NCBI GenBank assembly: GCA_900768005.1
Contig: CAAGBE010000076.1
Location: 1 to 18,451, forward strand
Reading direction: 5' to 3'
Origin: Clostridia bacterium
GTDB taxonomy: Bacteria > Bacillota > Clostridia > UMGS1883
DNA: 18,451 nucleotides
Under the pieces are notes generated by a model. It searched no databases, was not told where the DNA came from, and saw only the letters and a list, made by a program, of their open reading frames with translations. This document shows, piece by piece, positions 6,990-14,062 of this stretch; position 1 is the first letter of the stretch; each line of letters opens with the position of its first letter. The position numbers and the translations under genes are program-made.

Positions 6990-7162
6990 CTGAAAAAAGA
7001 ATTTGTAAAACAGCTATGAAAACCCTTCTGCCCGATGTCGAAGAATTTGAAACTTCGGAAAATGACAAGTGTGGTGGCTGCGGTATATCTGCGGCTAAAT
7101 GCCCGAAGAAAATTATAATAGCTCTTAATGGAGAGGCGACTAAAGTTGAACAGAGTAATTAA
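6990..7162 (+). pseudogene. Chimeric rnfG/rnfB remnant
   Basis: Three fragments can be read. At 6990-7013 the frame CTG-AAA-AAA gives KKEFVKQ, like the start of RnfG, and ends two codons later at TGA. From 7016 another frame gives MKTLLPDVEEFE, like the periplasmic segment after the RnfG membrane anchor. The same frame then continues NDKCGGCGISAAKCPKK and ends at 7162, resembling the C-terminal ferredoxin motif of RnfB with the third cysteine replaced by serine (CX2CX6CP). I infer one internal deletion in rnfG and a second removing the rest of rnfG, rnfE, rnfA and most of rnfB. It could be translated from ATG 7016 as a 48-aa peptide, but the cluster site is incomplete. The rnfB assignment is less certain than rnfG. 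Confidence 0.58.
7130..7136 (+). promoter_or_regulatory. Ribosome-binding site that fixes the CPBP protease start
   Basis: GGAGAGG ends 9 nt before TTG 7146. The alternative ATG at 7128 has no purine-rich site upstream (AATTATAATAGCTCTTA), so TTG 7146 is the better start. The site lies inside the 3' end of the rnfG/rnfB remnant. Confidence 0.65.
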
Positions 7163-7955
7163 AAGAATTAAAGGAATAGCCTTTACATTACTGTACATAG
7201 GGATATATTATATTGTTTCGTTTGTGCTTTATAACATCCTATTCCTATGGGCGAGGATGGGAGGTACATCCTTTTCGGAAATAGAGGAGAGAGTGCTGAA
7301 TAATTCCTATGCAGTAACAGCCATTGTGGGAATTGTCTGCCTGATAATATATTACTTTATAGGCAAACTCAGGAAACAACCTCTGGAAAGCGTGGTAAAG
7401 AGAAAAAATGTACCAACTATAATTTATGCTATGGCAGTGACACTTGCCATTGGATGCAGATTTTTAGTTTCGGTTTACTATTCCTTTGCTCAGAAAATTA
7501 CCATACTGGAAAAATCAATAGAAAAGGCGGCAGAGATTAATCCTGAAATAACAACCGTTGCACAGCTTTTTACAGCCCTTTTCTGCGTTGCAGTGTTTGC
7601 TCCTTTTTTTGAGGAAATTATGTTCCGCGGACTCGTTATGACAGAACTACTCAAAATTATGCGTCCATGGGCGGCAATAGGTCTGCAGGCAATAATTTTC
7701 GGGGCAATACACGGTGTGCTGTTTCAGTCAGTTTTTGCCTTTGTGATAGGTATTGCATTAGGTATTCTTTATTATCGTTCACAGAATATTCTCGTGGCTA
7801 TGACGTGCCATTCCGCATTTAATATTTCAGCGGTGCTTATGCAAGACAACCTTTCTGTGAGTGGTGTGCTGGTGTATTCCATAGGAGGAATATTGCTTTG
7901 CATACTTTCCCTGATTTATATTTTTTCAAATTTAAGACTAGACAGTAGACATTAA
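7146..7955 (+). CDS. CPBP-family (CAAX/Abi-type) intramembrane metalloprotease
   Basis: Membrane protein of about 269 aa from TTG 7146 (275 aa if ATG 7128 is used). It belongs to the CPBP/Abi family (PF02517), glutamate-dependent intramembrane proteases related to CAAX prenyl endopeptidases; bacterial members act in bacteriocin immunity, protein maturation or unknown roles. The catalytic motifs are present: EEIMFRG (E156, E157, R161), FGAIHG (H189) and CHSAFN (H222, N226). Several hydrophobic helices flank them. The start overlaps the rnfB-like scrap by 17 nt, and a strong terminator overlaps the stop codon. No promoter of its own is obvious, so after the loss of the rnf operon head its transcription probably depends on read-through from upstream. 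Substrate unknown. Confidence 0.88.
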   Translation: MNRVIKRIKGIAFTLLYIGIYYIVSFVLYNILFLWARMGGTSFSEIEERVLNNSYAVTAIVGIVCLIIYYFIGKLRKQPLESVVKRKNVPTIIYAMAVTLAIGCRFLVSVYYSFAQKITILEKSIEKAAEINPEITTVAQLFTALFCVAVFAPFFEEIMFRGLVMTELLKIMRPWAAIGLQAIIFGAIHGVLFQSVFAFVIGIALGILYYRSQNILVAMTCHSAFNISAVLMQDNLSVSGVLVYSIGGILLCILSLIYIFSNLRLDSRH

Positions 7956-7972
7956 AATCTACTGTCTTTTTT
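7940..7972 (+). terminator. Terminator overlapping the end of the CPBP gene
   Basis: A 10-bp perfect stem (AGACAGTAGA 7940-7949 with TCTACTGTCT 7958-7967) closes an 8-nt loop that contains the TAA stop at 7953-7955. It is followed by TTTTT at 7968-7972. The promoter of the metal operon begins only 2 nt later. Confidence 0.87.
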
Positions 7973-7973
7973 A

Positions 7974-8002
7974 TTGACATATTCATATGTTTGTGGTAAC
8001 AT
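7974..8002 (+). promoter_or_regulatory. Promoter of the ArsR-HMA-ATPase operon
   Basis: A perfect TTGACA at 7974-7979 is followed after 17 nt by TAACAT at 7997-8002 as the -10. The spacer and -10 are covered by the inverted repeat 7981-8008, so a repressor bound there would block RNA polymerase. Confidence 0.72.
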
Positions 8003-8024
8003 ATGAATGAACATACATATGAAT
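7981..8024 (+). promoter_or_regulatory. ArsR/SmtB-type operator: perfect inverted repeat plus third half-site
   Basis: ATTCATATGT at 7981-7990 and ACATATGAAT at 7999-8008 form a perfect 10-bp inverted repeat around 8 nt (TTGTGGTA). A third identical copy of ACATATGAAT lies at 8015-8024, directly repeated 16 nt downstream of the second. TATGAA/TTCATA arms are typical of SmtB/CadC/CzrA-type operators. The first regulated gene encodes such a sensor, so autoregulation released by metal is the natural reading. Confidence 0.8.
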
Positions 8025-8034
8025 AGGGGTGCAT

Positions 8035-8397
8035 ATGATGAAGCATAATCACGAAGAAATTTTAAATATGGTGCGTAACGAACTTCCGACTGACGAACTT
8101 TTGTGCGATTTATCTGACCTTTTTAAAATTTTTGGTGATACTACCAGAATGAAAATTCTGTTCTCTCTTTTTGAATCAGAGCTTTGCGTTTGTGCAATTG
8201 CGGAGCTTCTGGGAATGGCACAGCCTGCAATATCACATCAGCTTAAGGTATTGAAAAATAATAAGCTTGTTGATTGCCGCAGAGAGGGTAAGACGATATA
8301 TTATTTTCTTGCAGATGACCATGTGCGGAGCATTATAGGTCAGGGGTTTGACCACTTGACAGAAGAAAGGATGATGAAGAATGATAAAAAAATATGA
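8035..8397 (+). CDS. ArsR/SmtB-family metal-sensing repressor (CadC/CzrA-like)
   Basis: Winged-helix repressor of about 120 aa that releases DNA when it binds metal. The helix-turn-helix is in AIAELLGMAQPAISHQLKVL. Two metal sites of the family are visible: the alpha-3 CxC in ELCVC (C51, C53), used with N-terminal residues for Cd/Pb, and the alpha-5 pattern D94-x-H96-x10-H107-x2-E110, used for Zn/Co. The N-terminus is His-rich (MMKHNHEE). Starts at GTG 8029, ATG 8035 and ATG 8038 are in frame; AGGGG at 8025-8029 favours 8035 or 8038. It is the first gene behind the operator and overlaps the next gene by 17 nt. Zn/Cd/Pb response is inferred from ligands and the ATPase downstream. Confidence 0.9.
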   Translation: MMKHNHEEILNMVRNELPTDELLCDLSDLFKIFGDTTRMKILFSLFESELCVCAIAELLGMAQPAISHQLKVLKNNKLVDCRREGKTIYYFLADDHVRSIIGQGFDHLTEERMMKNDKKI

Positions 8398-8602
8398 GGT
8401 TTTGGAAATTGACTGTGCAGTTTGTGCAGGAAAGATTGAAGATGCAGTAAAAAAAATTGACGGCGTTAAAAATGCACAGCTCAGTTTTATTATGCAGACA
8501 CTTACTGTTGAAGCGGAGGAAAAGGATTTCCCCCGTATAGAAAAAGAGATAGTGAAAGCAGCAAGAAAGACGGAACGTAATTTTGAGATGTTGGAATTAT
8601 GA
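8381..8602 (+). CDS. Free-standing heavy-metal-associated (HMA) domain protein
   Basis: A 73-aa protein consisting of one HMA ferredoxin-like fold. The metal site is DCAVC (D11, C12, C15) in IDCAVCAGKIE; an Asp directly before CxxC is typical of the metal-binding domains of ZntA-type Zn/Cd/Pb ATPases rather than copper chaperones. AAAGG at 8366-8370 lies 10 nt before the ATG. It overlaps the repressor gene by 17 nt and shares an ATGA overlap with the ATPase gene. The ATPase that follows lacks an N-terminal HMA domain, so this small protein probably supplies it in trans as a chaperone or regulatory domain. Confidence 0.9.
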   Translation: MIKKYEVLEIDCAVCAGKIEDAVKKIDGVKNAQLSFIMQTLTVEAEEKDFPRIEKEIVKAARKTERNFEMLEL

Positions 8603-10431
8603 GTAAGAAGCATAGAAAAAAGCTTGTAAAAATATTAATAGCCGCAGCACTTTTTGTGCTGTCATTCTTCTTTGACGGGTATGTAAGTATATCTGTGCTT
8701 TGTGCTTCCTATTTAATAGCAGGGTATGATGTCCTTTGGGGAGCAGTAAGGAAAATTTTTTCAGGACAGATATTTGATGAAGAATTTTTAATGGGACTTG
8801 CAACTGTCGGGGCGGTGCTTTTAAAAGAATTTTCGGAAGCGGCAATCGTTATGATTCTTTTTCAGACGGGAGAGCTTTTTCAGAGTATTGCTGTCGGAAA
8901 GAGCCGTAAATCCATAAAAGCCCTGATGAAAATAAAACCCGACTACGCTACTGTTATACGAAACGGGGAAGAGCTTCGTGTTTCTCCAGAGGAGGTAGAA
9001 AAGGACGAAATAATTCTTGTCCTTCCGGGGGAAAAGGTGCCTCTTGACGGAGTGATTGAAAGCGGAAATACAAGCTTTGACGCATCTTCCCTCACAGGAG
9101 AAAGTATGCCGATAGAAGCTACTTGCGGTGACAGAGCAATCAGCGGTATGATAAACCTTGACAGCCCTGTAAAAATCCGTGTCAGCGGCTCGTATGAAGA
9201 AAGCACCGTTGCAAAAATACTGAGGCTTGTAGAAACATCTTCTGCATATAAATCAAAATCGGAAAAATTCATAACCAAGTTTTCAAGAAAATATACCCCG
9301 TGCGTTTTTATAGCGGCATTACTTACAGCGTTTTTACCACCTTTAATATTCAGTCAGCCTCTTTTAATGTGGGTAAGACGAGCGCTTGTATTTCTTGTAG
9401 TGTCCTGCCCTTGTGCACTTGTTATATCAGTTCCCCTAACTTTCTTCGGGGGAATTGGTGCTGCGTCAAAAAAAGGTATTCTCATAAAGGGTGCTAATCA
9501 TCTGGAAACCTTGGCAAAGGTGGAAAAGGTTGCTTTTGACAAAACGGGAACACTGACTGAGGGCGGATTTTCTGTTACGGAAATTTCTCCCCAAGGTATA
9601 TCTGACGAGAAGCTTCTTGAATTTGCCGCACTTGCAGAAAGCTTTTCAACACATCCCATAGCAATATCCGTAGTAAATACCTACGGAAAAGCCATCAACA
9701 AAGAAAGAGTTACTGATGTTATAAATCTTCCCGGTAACGGAATAAAGGCAGTAATAGACGGAAAAAGCGTTTTAGTGGGAAACAGAAAGCTTATGCAGAG
9801 TGCATCAATTGACCTCAATTTATCGGAAGAATCGGGCACAACAGTATATATATCTGTCGACGGTGAATATAAAGGCTGTATTTCACTTTCTGACAAGCTT
9901 AAAGACGGTGCAGAGGAAATTGTGCCTCTCCTTAGGAAAACGGGCGTAAAACAGATTGTAATGCTTACAGGTGATAACGGCAGCGTTGCTGAAAAGGTCG
10001 GGAAGAGCGTAAATCCTGACAAAATTTATTCTTCTCTGCTTCCTCAGGATAAGGTTTCTATTGCTCTTAATCTTAAGGAAGATGGAAGAGGAAAATTTGC
10101 CTTTGCAGGTGACGGAATAAATGATGCTCCCGTACTTTCCTGCGCGGATGTAGGAATAGCAATGGGCGCATTGGGAAGCGATGCAGCAATTGAGGCGGCA
10201 GATGTAGTTATTATGAACGACTCTCTTTTTGCCGTGGCAGAGGCAATCAAAATATCAAGAAAAACTTTACGTATTGTAAAACAGAATATTTTTATATCCC
10301 TGCTCATAAAATTCGGGGTAATGTTTTTAAGCATACTGGGATTTGACAATATGTATGCGGCAATATTTGCCGATGTAGGGGTAATGGTCATTGCAGTACT
10401 TAACGCAATGAGAATGTTGTCAACAGGCTGA
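8599..10431 (+). CDS. Zn/Cd/Pb-exporting P1B-type ATPase (CadA/ZntA-like), without N-terminal HMA domain
   Basis: Membrane P-type ATPase of 610 aa that pumps divalent heavy metal out of the cell. It has the actuator motif LTGES at 165-169, the membrane metal site SCPCAL at 269-274, the phosphorylated Asp D314 in DKTGT, the HP dipeptide H352-P353 and the hinge GDGINDAP at 504-511. The last membrane helix has FADVG with D592 and an upstream K571; CPC plus this late Asp is the P1B-2 (Zn/Cd/Pb) pattern, not the copper pattern. The sequence starts directly with the first membrane helices and lacks the usual N-terminal metal-binding domain, which is encoded by the preceding gene. ATGA overlap ensures coupled translation. 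A strong bidirectional terminator follows. Confidence 0.94.
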   Translation: MSKKHRKKLVKILIAAALFVLSFFFDGYVSISVLCASYLIAGYDVLWGAVRKIFSGQIFDEEFLMGLATVGAVLLKEFSEAAIVMILFQTGELFQSIAVGKSRKSIKALMKIKPDYATVIRNGEELRVSPEEVEKDEIILVLPGEKVPLDGVIESGNTSFDASSLTGESMPIEATCGDRAISGMINLDSPVKIRVSGSYEESTVAKILRLVETSSAYKSKSEKFITKFSRKYTPCVFIAALLTAFLPPLIFSQPLLMWVRRALVFLVVSCPCALVISVPLTFFGGIGAASKKGILIKGANHLETLAKVEKVAFDKTGTLTEGGFSVTEISPQGISDEKLLEFAALAESFSTHPIAISVVNTYGKAINKERVTDVINLPGNGIKAVIDGKSVLVGNRKLMQSASIDLNLSEESGTTVYISVDGEYKGCISLSDKLKDGAEEIVPLLRKTGVKQIVMLTGDNGSVAEKVGKSVNPDKIYSSLLPQDKVSIALNLKEDGRGKFAFAGDGINDAPVLSCADVGIAMGALGSDAAIEAADVVIMNDSLFAVAEAIKISRKTLRIVKQNIFISLLIKFGVMFLSILGFDNMYAAIFADVGVMVIAVLNAMRMLSTG

Positions 10432-10435
10432 ACAA

Positions 10436-10466
10436 AAAAGGGTGTTAGCTAAGCTAACACCCTTTT
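10436..10466. terminator. Bidirectional terminator between convergent genes
   Basis: AAAAGGGTGTTAGC at 10436-10449 and GCTAACACCCTTTT at 10453-10466 form a perfect 14-bp stem around TAA. Flanking A and T tracts allow termination in both directions. It separates the plus-strand ATPase gene from the minus-strand zinc-ribbon gene. Confidence 0.87.
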
Positions 10467-10495
10467 GTTGTAATCTTCTCTGGTTAATAAGGAGA

Positions 10496-10765
10496 TTATC
10501 TGTTTTTTGCAAAGCATTCGCTGCAGTAGACAGGTCTGTCATCCTTGGGGATGAAAGGAACCTTTGCTTCTCCGCCACATTCAGCGCAAACAGCAGTATA
10601 CATTTCTCTGTTTTCTCTGAGAGATGCTTTCTTTGCAGCTCTGCAATCCTTACATCTCTGAGGCTCATTCTGGAATCCTTTTTCAGCATAGAACTCCTGT
10701 TCTCCAGCTGTGAACACGAATTCCTGTCCGCAATCTTTGCAGACTAAAGTCTTGTCTTCGTACAT
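10496..10765 (-). CDS. Small zinc-ribbon protein with four CxxC pairs
   Basis: An 89-aa cytoplasmic protein with four CxxC motifs: C9/C12, C38/C41, C60/C63 and C81/C84. The first two pairs (CKDCGQEFVF ... CKDCRAAKK) match the 'probable zinc-ribbon' family (PF13451-like); the last two (CAECGGEAKVPF ... CSECF) form a second ribbon of the kind found in many short Clostridia proteins. It could bind two zinc ions and perhaps nucleic acid or protein partners; the function is not known. AAGGAG lies about 9 nt before the ATG. It is on the strand of sigH, 79 nt downstream, and may be read through from it; I see no convincing promoter in the gap. Confidence 0.85.
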   Translation of the reverse strand: MYEDKTLVCKDCGQEFVFTAGEQEFYAEKGFQNEPQRCKDCRAAKKASLRENREMYTAVCAECGGEAKVPFIPKDDRPVYCSECFAKNR

Positions 10766-10844
10766 TGTTTGATCTCCTTACTTTTACCTATAAAATATTT
10801 TTTTACCCTGTGCGGTTACCACACCGCTTTGGGCATATAGCAAT

Positions 10845-11468
10845 TTAATCTGAAGAAATCTTCTCAAACTTCTTCTTTATACGCTGGAGCGCATTATCAA
10901 CCGACTTCGGCTCTCTTCCTATTAATCTGGCAATGTCTGAGTAGCTGTTTCCGTTGAGATATAGAGAAAGTACCTCAAGCTCAAACTTTGAGAGGAGACG
11001 GTTCATCTCACTTCCGAGGATGTCTGCATCCTCTTTCTTTATAAGAATCTCCTCAGGACTCATATGCTGCTTCTGCCCAAGAATATCTCCAATAGTTGAA
11101 CTATCGTCATCATCAGTCATGGGTTTATTAAGTGAAACATAAAAATTAAGAGGTGCATGCTTTTGTCTGCTTGCATTCTTGACAGCAGTAATTATTTGCC
11201 TGGTCACACAAACATCCGCAAATGTTTTAAATGAGACACCACGCTCACTGCTAAAGTCTCTGACTGCCTTGAACAGACCAATCATACCCTCTTGAATAAT
11301 GTCATCTCTATCGGCGCCGACAATATAATAGGAAAGAGATTTGCTGCGCACATAGACAAAATATTTGCTGAGTAAAAAATCAAGTGCCTTGTCACTACCT
11401 TGCTGTGCCAGAACAGCCAAATCTTCATCGCTGAATGAGGCGAAGTTTTCGTTTGTTATGTTATCCAT
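10845..11468 (-). CDS. sigH: RNA polymerase sporulation sigma factor SigH (Spo0H)
   Basis: Sigma-70-family factor of 207 aa that directs early stationary-phase and sporulation genes. Region 2 covers about residues 25-95 (DDIIQEGMIGLFKAVRDF, then FADVCVTRQIITAVK). The SigH-specific stretch RQKHAPLNFYVSLNKP spans 101-116. Region 4 covers about 155-202, with the helix-turn-helix YSDIARLIGREPKSVDNAL. Length is normal for SigH. GGGGGGAG lies before the ATG, and a near-consensus sigma-A promoter lies about 25 nt upstream. Neighbours here are a zinc-ribbon gene and an ftsK operon, rather than the rlmB/secE/nusG surroundings common in Bacilli. Its presence suggests a spore-forming lineage. Confidence 0.94.
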   Translation of the reverse strand: MDNITNENFASFSDEDLAVLAQQGSDKALDFLLSKYFVYVRSKSLSYYIVGADRDDIIQEGMIGLFKAVRDFSSERGVSFKTFADVCVTRQIITAVKNASRQKHAPLNFYVSLNKPMTDDDDSSTIGDILGQKQHMSPEEILIKKEDADILGSEMNRLLSKFELEVLSLYLNGNSYSDIARLIGREPKSVDNALQRIKKKFEKISSD

Positions 11469-11489
11469 ATAACTCCCCCCATTACATTA

Positions 11490-11518
11490 ATTTTAACATC
11501 CTAAAACACCTCTGTCAA
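11490..11518 (-). promoter_or_regulatory. Sigma-A promoter for sigH
   Basis: On the minus strand a perfect TTGACA (plus-strand positions 11513-11518) and TAAAAT (11490-11495) are separated by 17 nt. This lies directly upstream of sigH, after the ftsK terminator. Confidence 0.84.
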
Positions 11519-11525
11519 GTAAAAA

Positions 11526-11570
11526 ATACAGTAAATTGCTTAAGTGAAGCCAATTTACTGTATCTTTTTT
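11526..11570. terminator. Terminator of the uppP-ftsK operon
   Basis: ATACAGTAAATTG at 11526-11538 pairs with CAATTTACTGTAT at 11551-11563 (13 bp, 12-nt loop). On the minus strand it is followed by a U-run (complement of 11521-11525), so it ends transcripts arriving from ftsK. A T-run on the plus strand makes it potentially bidirectional. Confidence 0.85.
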
Positions 11571-11621
11571 TGTGGAAAATTACCAAAAAATGTCGAAAAT
11601 CAAATATGCTGGTGTAATTTT

Positions 11622-14048
11622 TTAATCTTCTATGTTGTTTACCATCATTTCCTGAAACTCATTTCTGCTCATAAGTACCTTACGGGGTTTACTGCCTTCG
11701 TGCGGTCCGATTATGCCTCTTTCCTCAAGCTGGTCAACAAGTCTTCCTGCACGGGAGTATCCTACCTTAAGTTTTCTCTGCAGAAGTGATGCACTTGCCT
11801 GTCCCAGCTCCACCACTATTTCAATAGCCTGTGGAAGCAGGTCGTCCGCCTCGGAATCGTCACTTGCAGAATGGTCATCAGCACCGTTTTCAATGTGTTC
11901 GATAATATCTTCGTTATAATGTGCAGTTGAATCAGACTTAATAAATTCAACAATTCTTTCAATTTCCTTATCGGAAACAAAAGCACCCTGAAGTCTCTTG
12001 GGCTTGCTTGCACCCATGGGGAGGAAGAGCATATCACCCTTTCCCAGAAGCTTCTCGGCACCGCCCATATCAAGGATTGTACGGCTGTCAATCTGGCTCG
12101 ATACGGAGAATGCAATACGGCTGGGTACATTTGCTTTGATAAGACCTGTAATAACGTCAACAGACGGACGCTGGGTCGCAATTACAAGGTGCATACCTGC
12201 AGCTCTTGCCATCTGTGCAAGACGGCAGATGGAATCTTCAACCTCGTGGGGAGAAACCATCATAAGGTCAGCAAGCTCGTCAATTACAATTATAATCTGT
12301 TCAAGCTGTCTGTCACCGCTCATTGCCGCATATTCATTGTAGCCCTTGATGTCACGGACATTTGCCGATGCAAACATACTGTATCTCTTAACCATTTCCT
12401 GCACAGCCCAGTTAAGCGCACCTGCAGCACGTCTGGGGTCTGTTACAACGGGAATCAGAAGATGGGGAATACCGTTATACACACCAAGCTCAACAACCTT
12501 GGGGTCAATCAGGATAAGCTTAACCTGATTGGGGTCTGCCTTGTACAGAATGCTTGTAATAAGGGAGTTAATACATACACTCTTACCGCTTCCCGTAGCA
12601 CCTGCTATAAGCATATGGGGCATTTTTGAAATATCACTGATAACGGGCTGACCTGAAATGTCCTTACCCATTGCAAAGGCTGTTTTTGAATCAAATTTGC
12701 GGAATTCCTCGCAATCAATAACATCACGGAGTGCAACCATAGATGTACTCTTGTTAGGAATTTCTATACCAACTGCCGCCTTTCCGGGGATTGGTGCCTC
12801 TATTCTTACACCGAATGCCGCAAGGTTGAGGGCTATATCATCCGCAAGATTTACAATTTTACTTACCTTGACACCTGCCGAGGGCTGAAGCTCAAATCGT
12901 GTAACGGAAGGCCCCTTGCTTACTTCAAGAACCTTTGCCTCAACACCGAAGCTCTGGAGTGTGTCAACAAGCTTCTTTGCCTGAGTTCTTAAATCCTCGG
13001 GCTTGTCCTGTCCGCCTGAGGGGGATTTTGCTTTCATCAGTAAATCTACGGGAGGGAATGTATATTCAATGTAGTCAGTTTCTATTTCCTCCTCCGTAAC
13101 CTCAATGGGAGAGGTATCTTCCTTTTCTTCCTCAACTCCGCCAGATTCTTCCATTGCCATCTTCTTTATATCGTCGGGGATTTCAACCTTGGAAGACTCT
13201 TTCTTATCATCATACAGATTGATTTCAAAATCATTTTCTTTATTTTCGTCTGAGGAAGGAATTTCTCTTTCGAGGGCCGGCTTTTTGCCCTTTTTCCTGC
13301 TCTTCTCACTTTCTTCCTGAGAAACGCCGGAGATAACGATATCATTTTCGGTTGATGTTTCCTCTTTTTCAGCTTTCATACTGTCGATAAAGTCAGTAAA
13401 GCGTCCGGACAGGAACATTGCAATTTTAATAAGCGGCTGTTTGCCGGTAGTTATAACAAATGATGCCAGAATAAGTACAACAAGGATAATACCCGTTCCC
13501 ACTCCGCTTACCAGTGCGTGCAGGGGAAGTGTAATAAGTGCACCTAAAATGCCGCCTGCCTGCTTATAGCTGATTGTAGCGAGAACAGAATCCATAATAT
13601 GTGCAAAGGTGCCGTCATACGATTCCCAATTGTTGGTCGTGCCGTGTATGAGAGTGCTCATTGCAGCAAGGCAAACTACTCCCACTGTTGCAAAAACATA
13701 CTTGTGTTTATAGGGGAAGACAGTTCCTTTTATGAATATGTGAACTGTATACGCTGTAAATATTATCGGTATAAAAACATACATACTTCCCAAAAAGAAT
13801 GTGCCTATTAATGTCAGGAGTCTTCCCACAATACCAAAAGCATTAAAATAATAAGATATTATCAGAATTACAGAAATTGCAGATAGACAAATAAGACGCA
13901 ATTCTTTAGACGGATATTTCTCTTTGGGAGTGGAACGTGATGAATTTCCCGAACTTTTTGCAGAAGAGCTTCTTGAAACAAGCTTCTTTCCCGAGGGAGA
14001 AAGCTTCTTTTTAGATGTGCTTTTTTTAGCAGATGTTTTTTTGTTCAT
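11622..14048 (-). CDS. ftsK: FtsK/SpoIIIE-family DNA translocase
   Basis: Septum-located motor that pumps chromosomal DNA during division or into the forespore; about 808 aa from ATG 14048 (811 from ATG 14057). Using the longer numbering, a Lys/Ser-rich N-terminus (1-50) is followed by about four membrane helices (56-204). Then comes a charged acidic linker (about 225-340) and the alpha/beta motor with Walker A GATGSGKS at 486-493 and Walker B IIIVIDEL (D593, E594). The C-terminal gamma winged helix (about 745-805) includes GYSRAGRLVDQLEERGIIG and reads polarity sequences on DNA. AAAGG at 14058-14062 suits the ATG at 14048 and would be too close to 14057. The gene directly follows uppP and ends in a strong terminator. 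FtsK versus SpoIIIE cannot be settled from the sequence alone. Confidence 0.95.
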   Translation of the reverse strand: MNKKTSAKKSTSKKKLSPSGKKLVSRSSSAKSSGNSSRSTPKEKYPSKELRLICLSAISVILIISYYFNAFGIVGRLLTLIGTFFLGSMYVFIPIIFTAYTVHIFIKGTVFPYKHKYVFATVGVVCLAAMSTLIHGTTNNWESYDGTFAHIMDSVLATISYKQAGGILGALITLPLHALVSGVGTGIILVVLILASFVITTGKQPLIKIAMFLSGRFTDFIDSMKAEKEETSTENDIVISGVSQEESEKSRKKGKKPALEREIPSSDENKENDFEINLYDDKKESSKVEIPDDIKKMAMEESGGVEEEKEDTSPIEVTEEEIETDYIEYTFPPVDLLMKAKSPSGGQDKPEDLRTQAKKLVDTLQSFGVEAKVLEVSKGPSVTRFELQPSAGVKVSKIVNLADDIALNLAAFGVRIEAPIPGKAAVGIEIPNKSTSMVALRDVIDCEEFRKFDSKTAFAMGKDISGQPVISDISKMPHMLIAGATGSGKSVCINSLITSILYKADPNQVKLILIDPKVVELGVYNGIPHLLIPVVTDPRRAAGALNWAVQEMVKRYSMFASANVRDIKGYNEYAAMSGDRQLEQIIIVIDELADLMMVSPHEVEDSICRLAQMARAAGMHLVIATQRPSVDVITGLIKANVPSRIAFSVSSQIDSRTILDMGGAEKLLGKGDMLFLPMGASKPKRLQGAFVSDKEIERIVEFIKSDSTAHYNEDIIEHIENGADDHSASDDSEADDLLPQAIEIVVELGQASASLLQRKLKVGYSRAGRLVDQLEERGIIGPHEGSKPRKVLMSRNEFQEMMVNNIED

Positions 14049-14057
14049 TTTCAGCAT

Positions 14058-14062
14058 CCTTT
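14058..14062 (-). promoter_or_regulatory. Ribosome-binding site that decides the ftsK start
   Basis: Minus-strand AAAGG lies 9 nt before ATG 14048 and abuts ATG 14057, so 14048 is favoured. It overlaps the uppP stop codon (14061-14063), which implies coupled translation of the two genes. Confidence 0.6.

Noticed and set aside
6935..7015. Upstream extension of the rnfG/rnfB frame back into the end of rnfD
   Set aside because: It is only the out-of-frame reading of the rnfD 3' end; recognisable residues begin at about 7016.
10806..10830. Short inverted repeat GCGGT ... ACCGC between sigH and the zinc-ribbon gene as a terminator
   Set aside because: The stem is 5 bp and there is no U-run in the minus direction; no convincing promoter for the zinc-ribbon gene was found there either.
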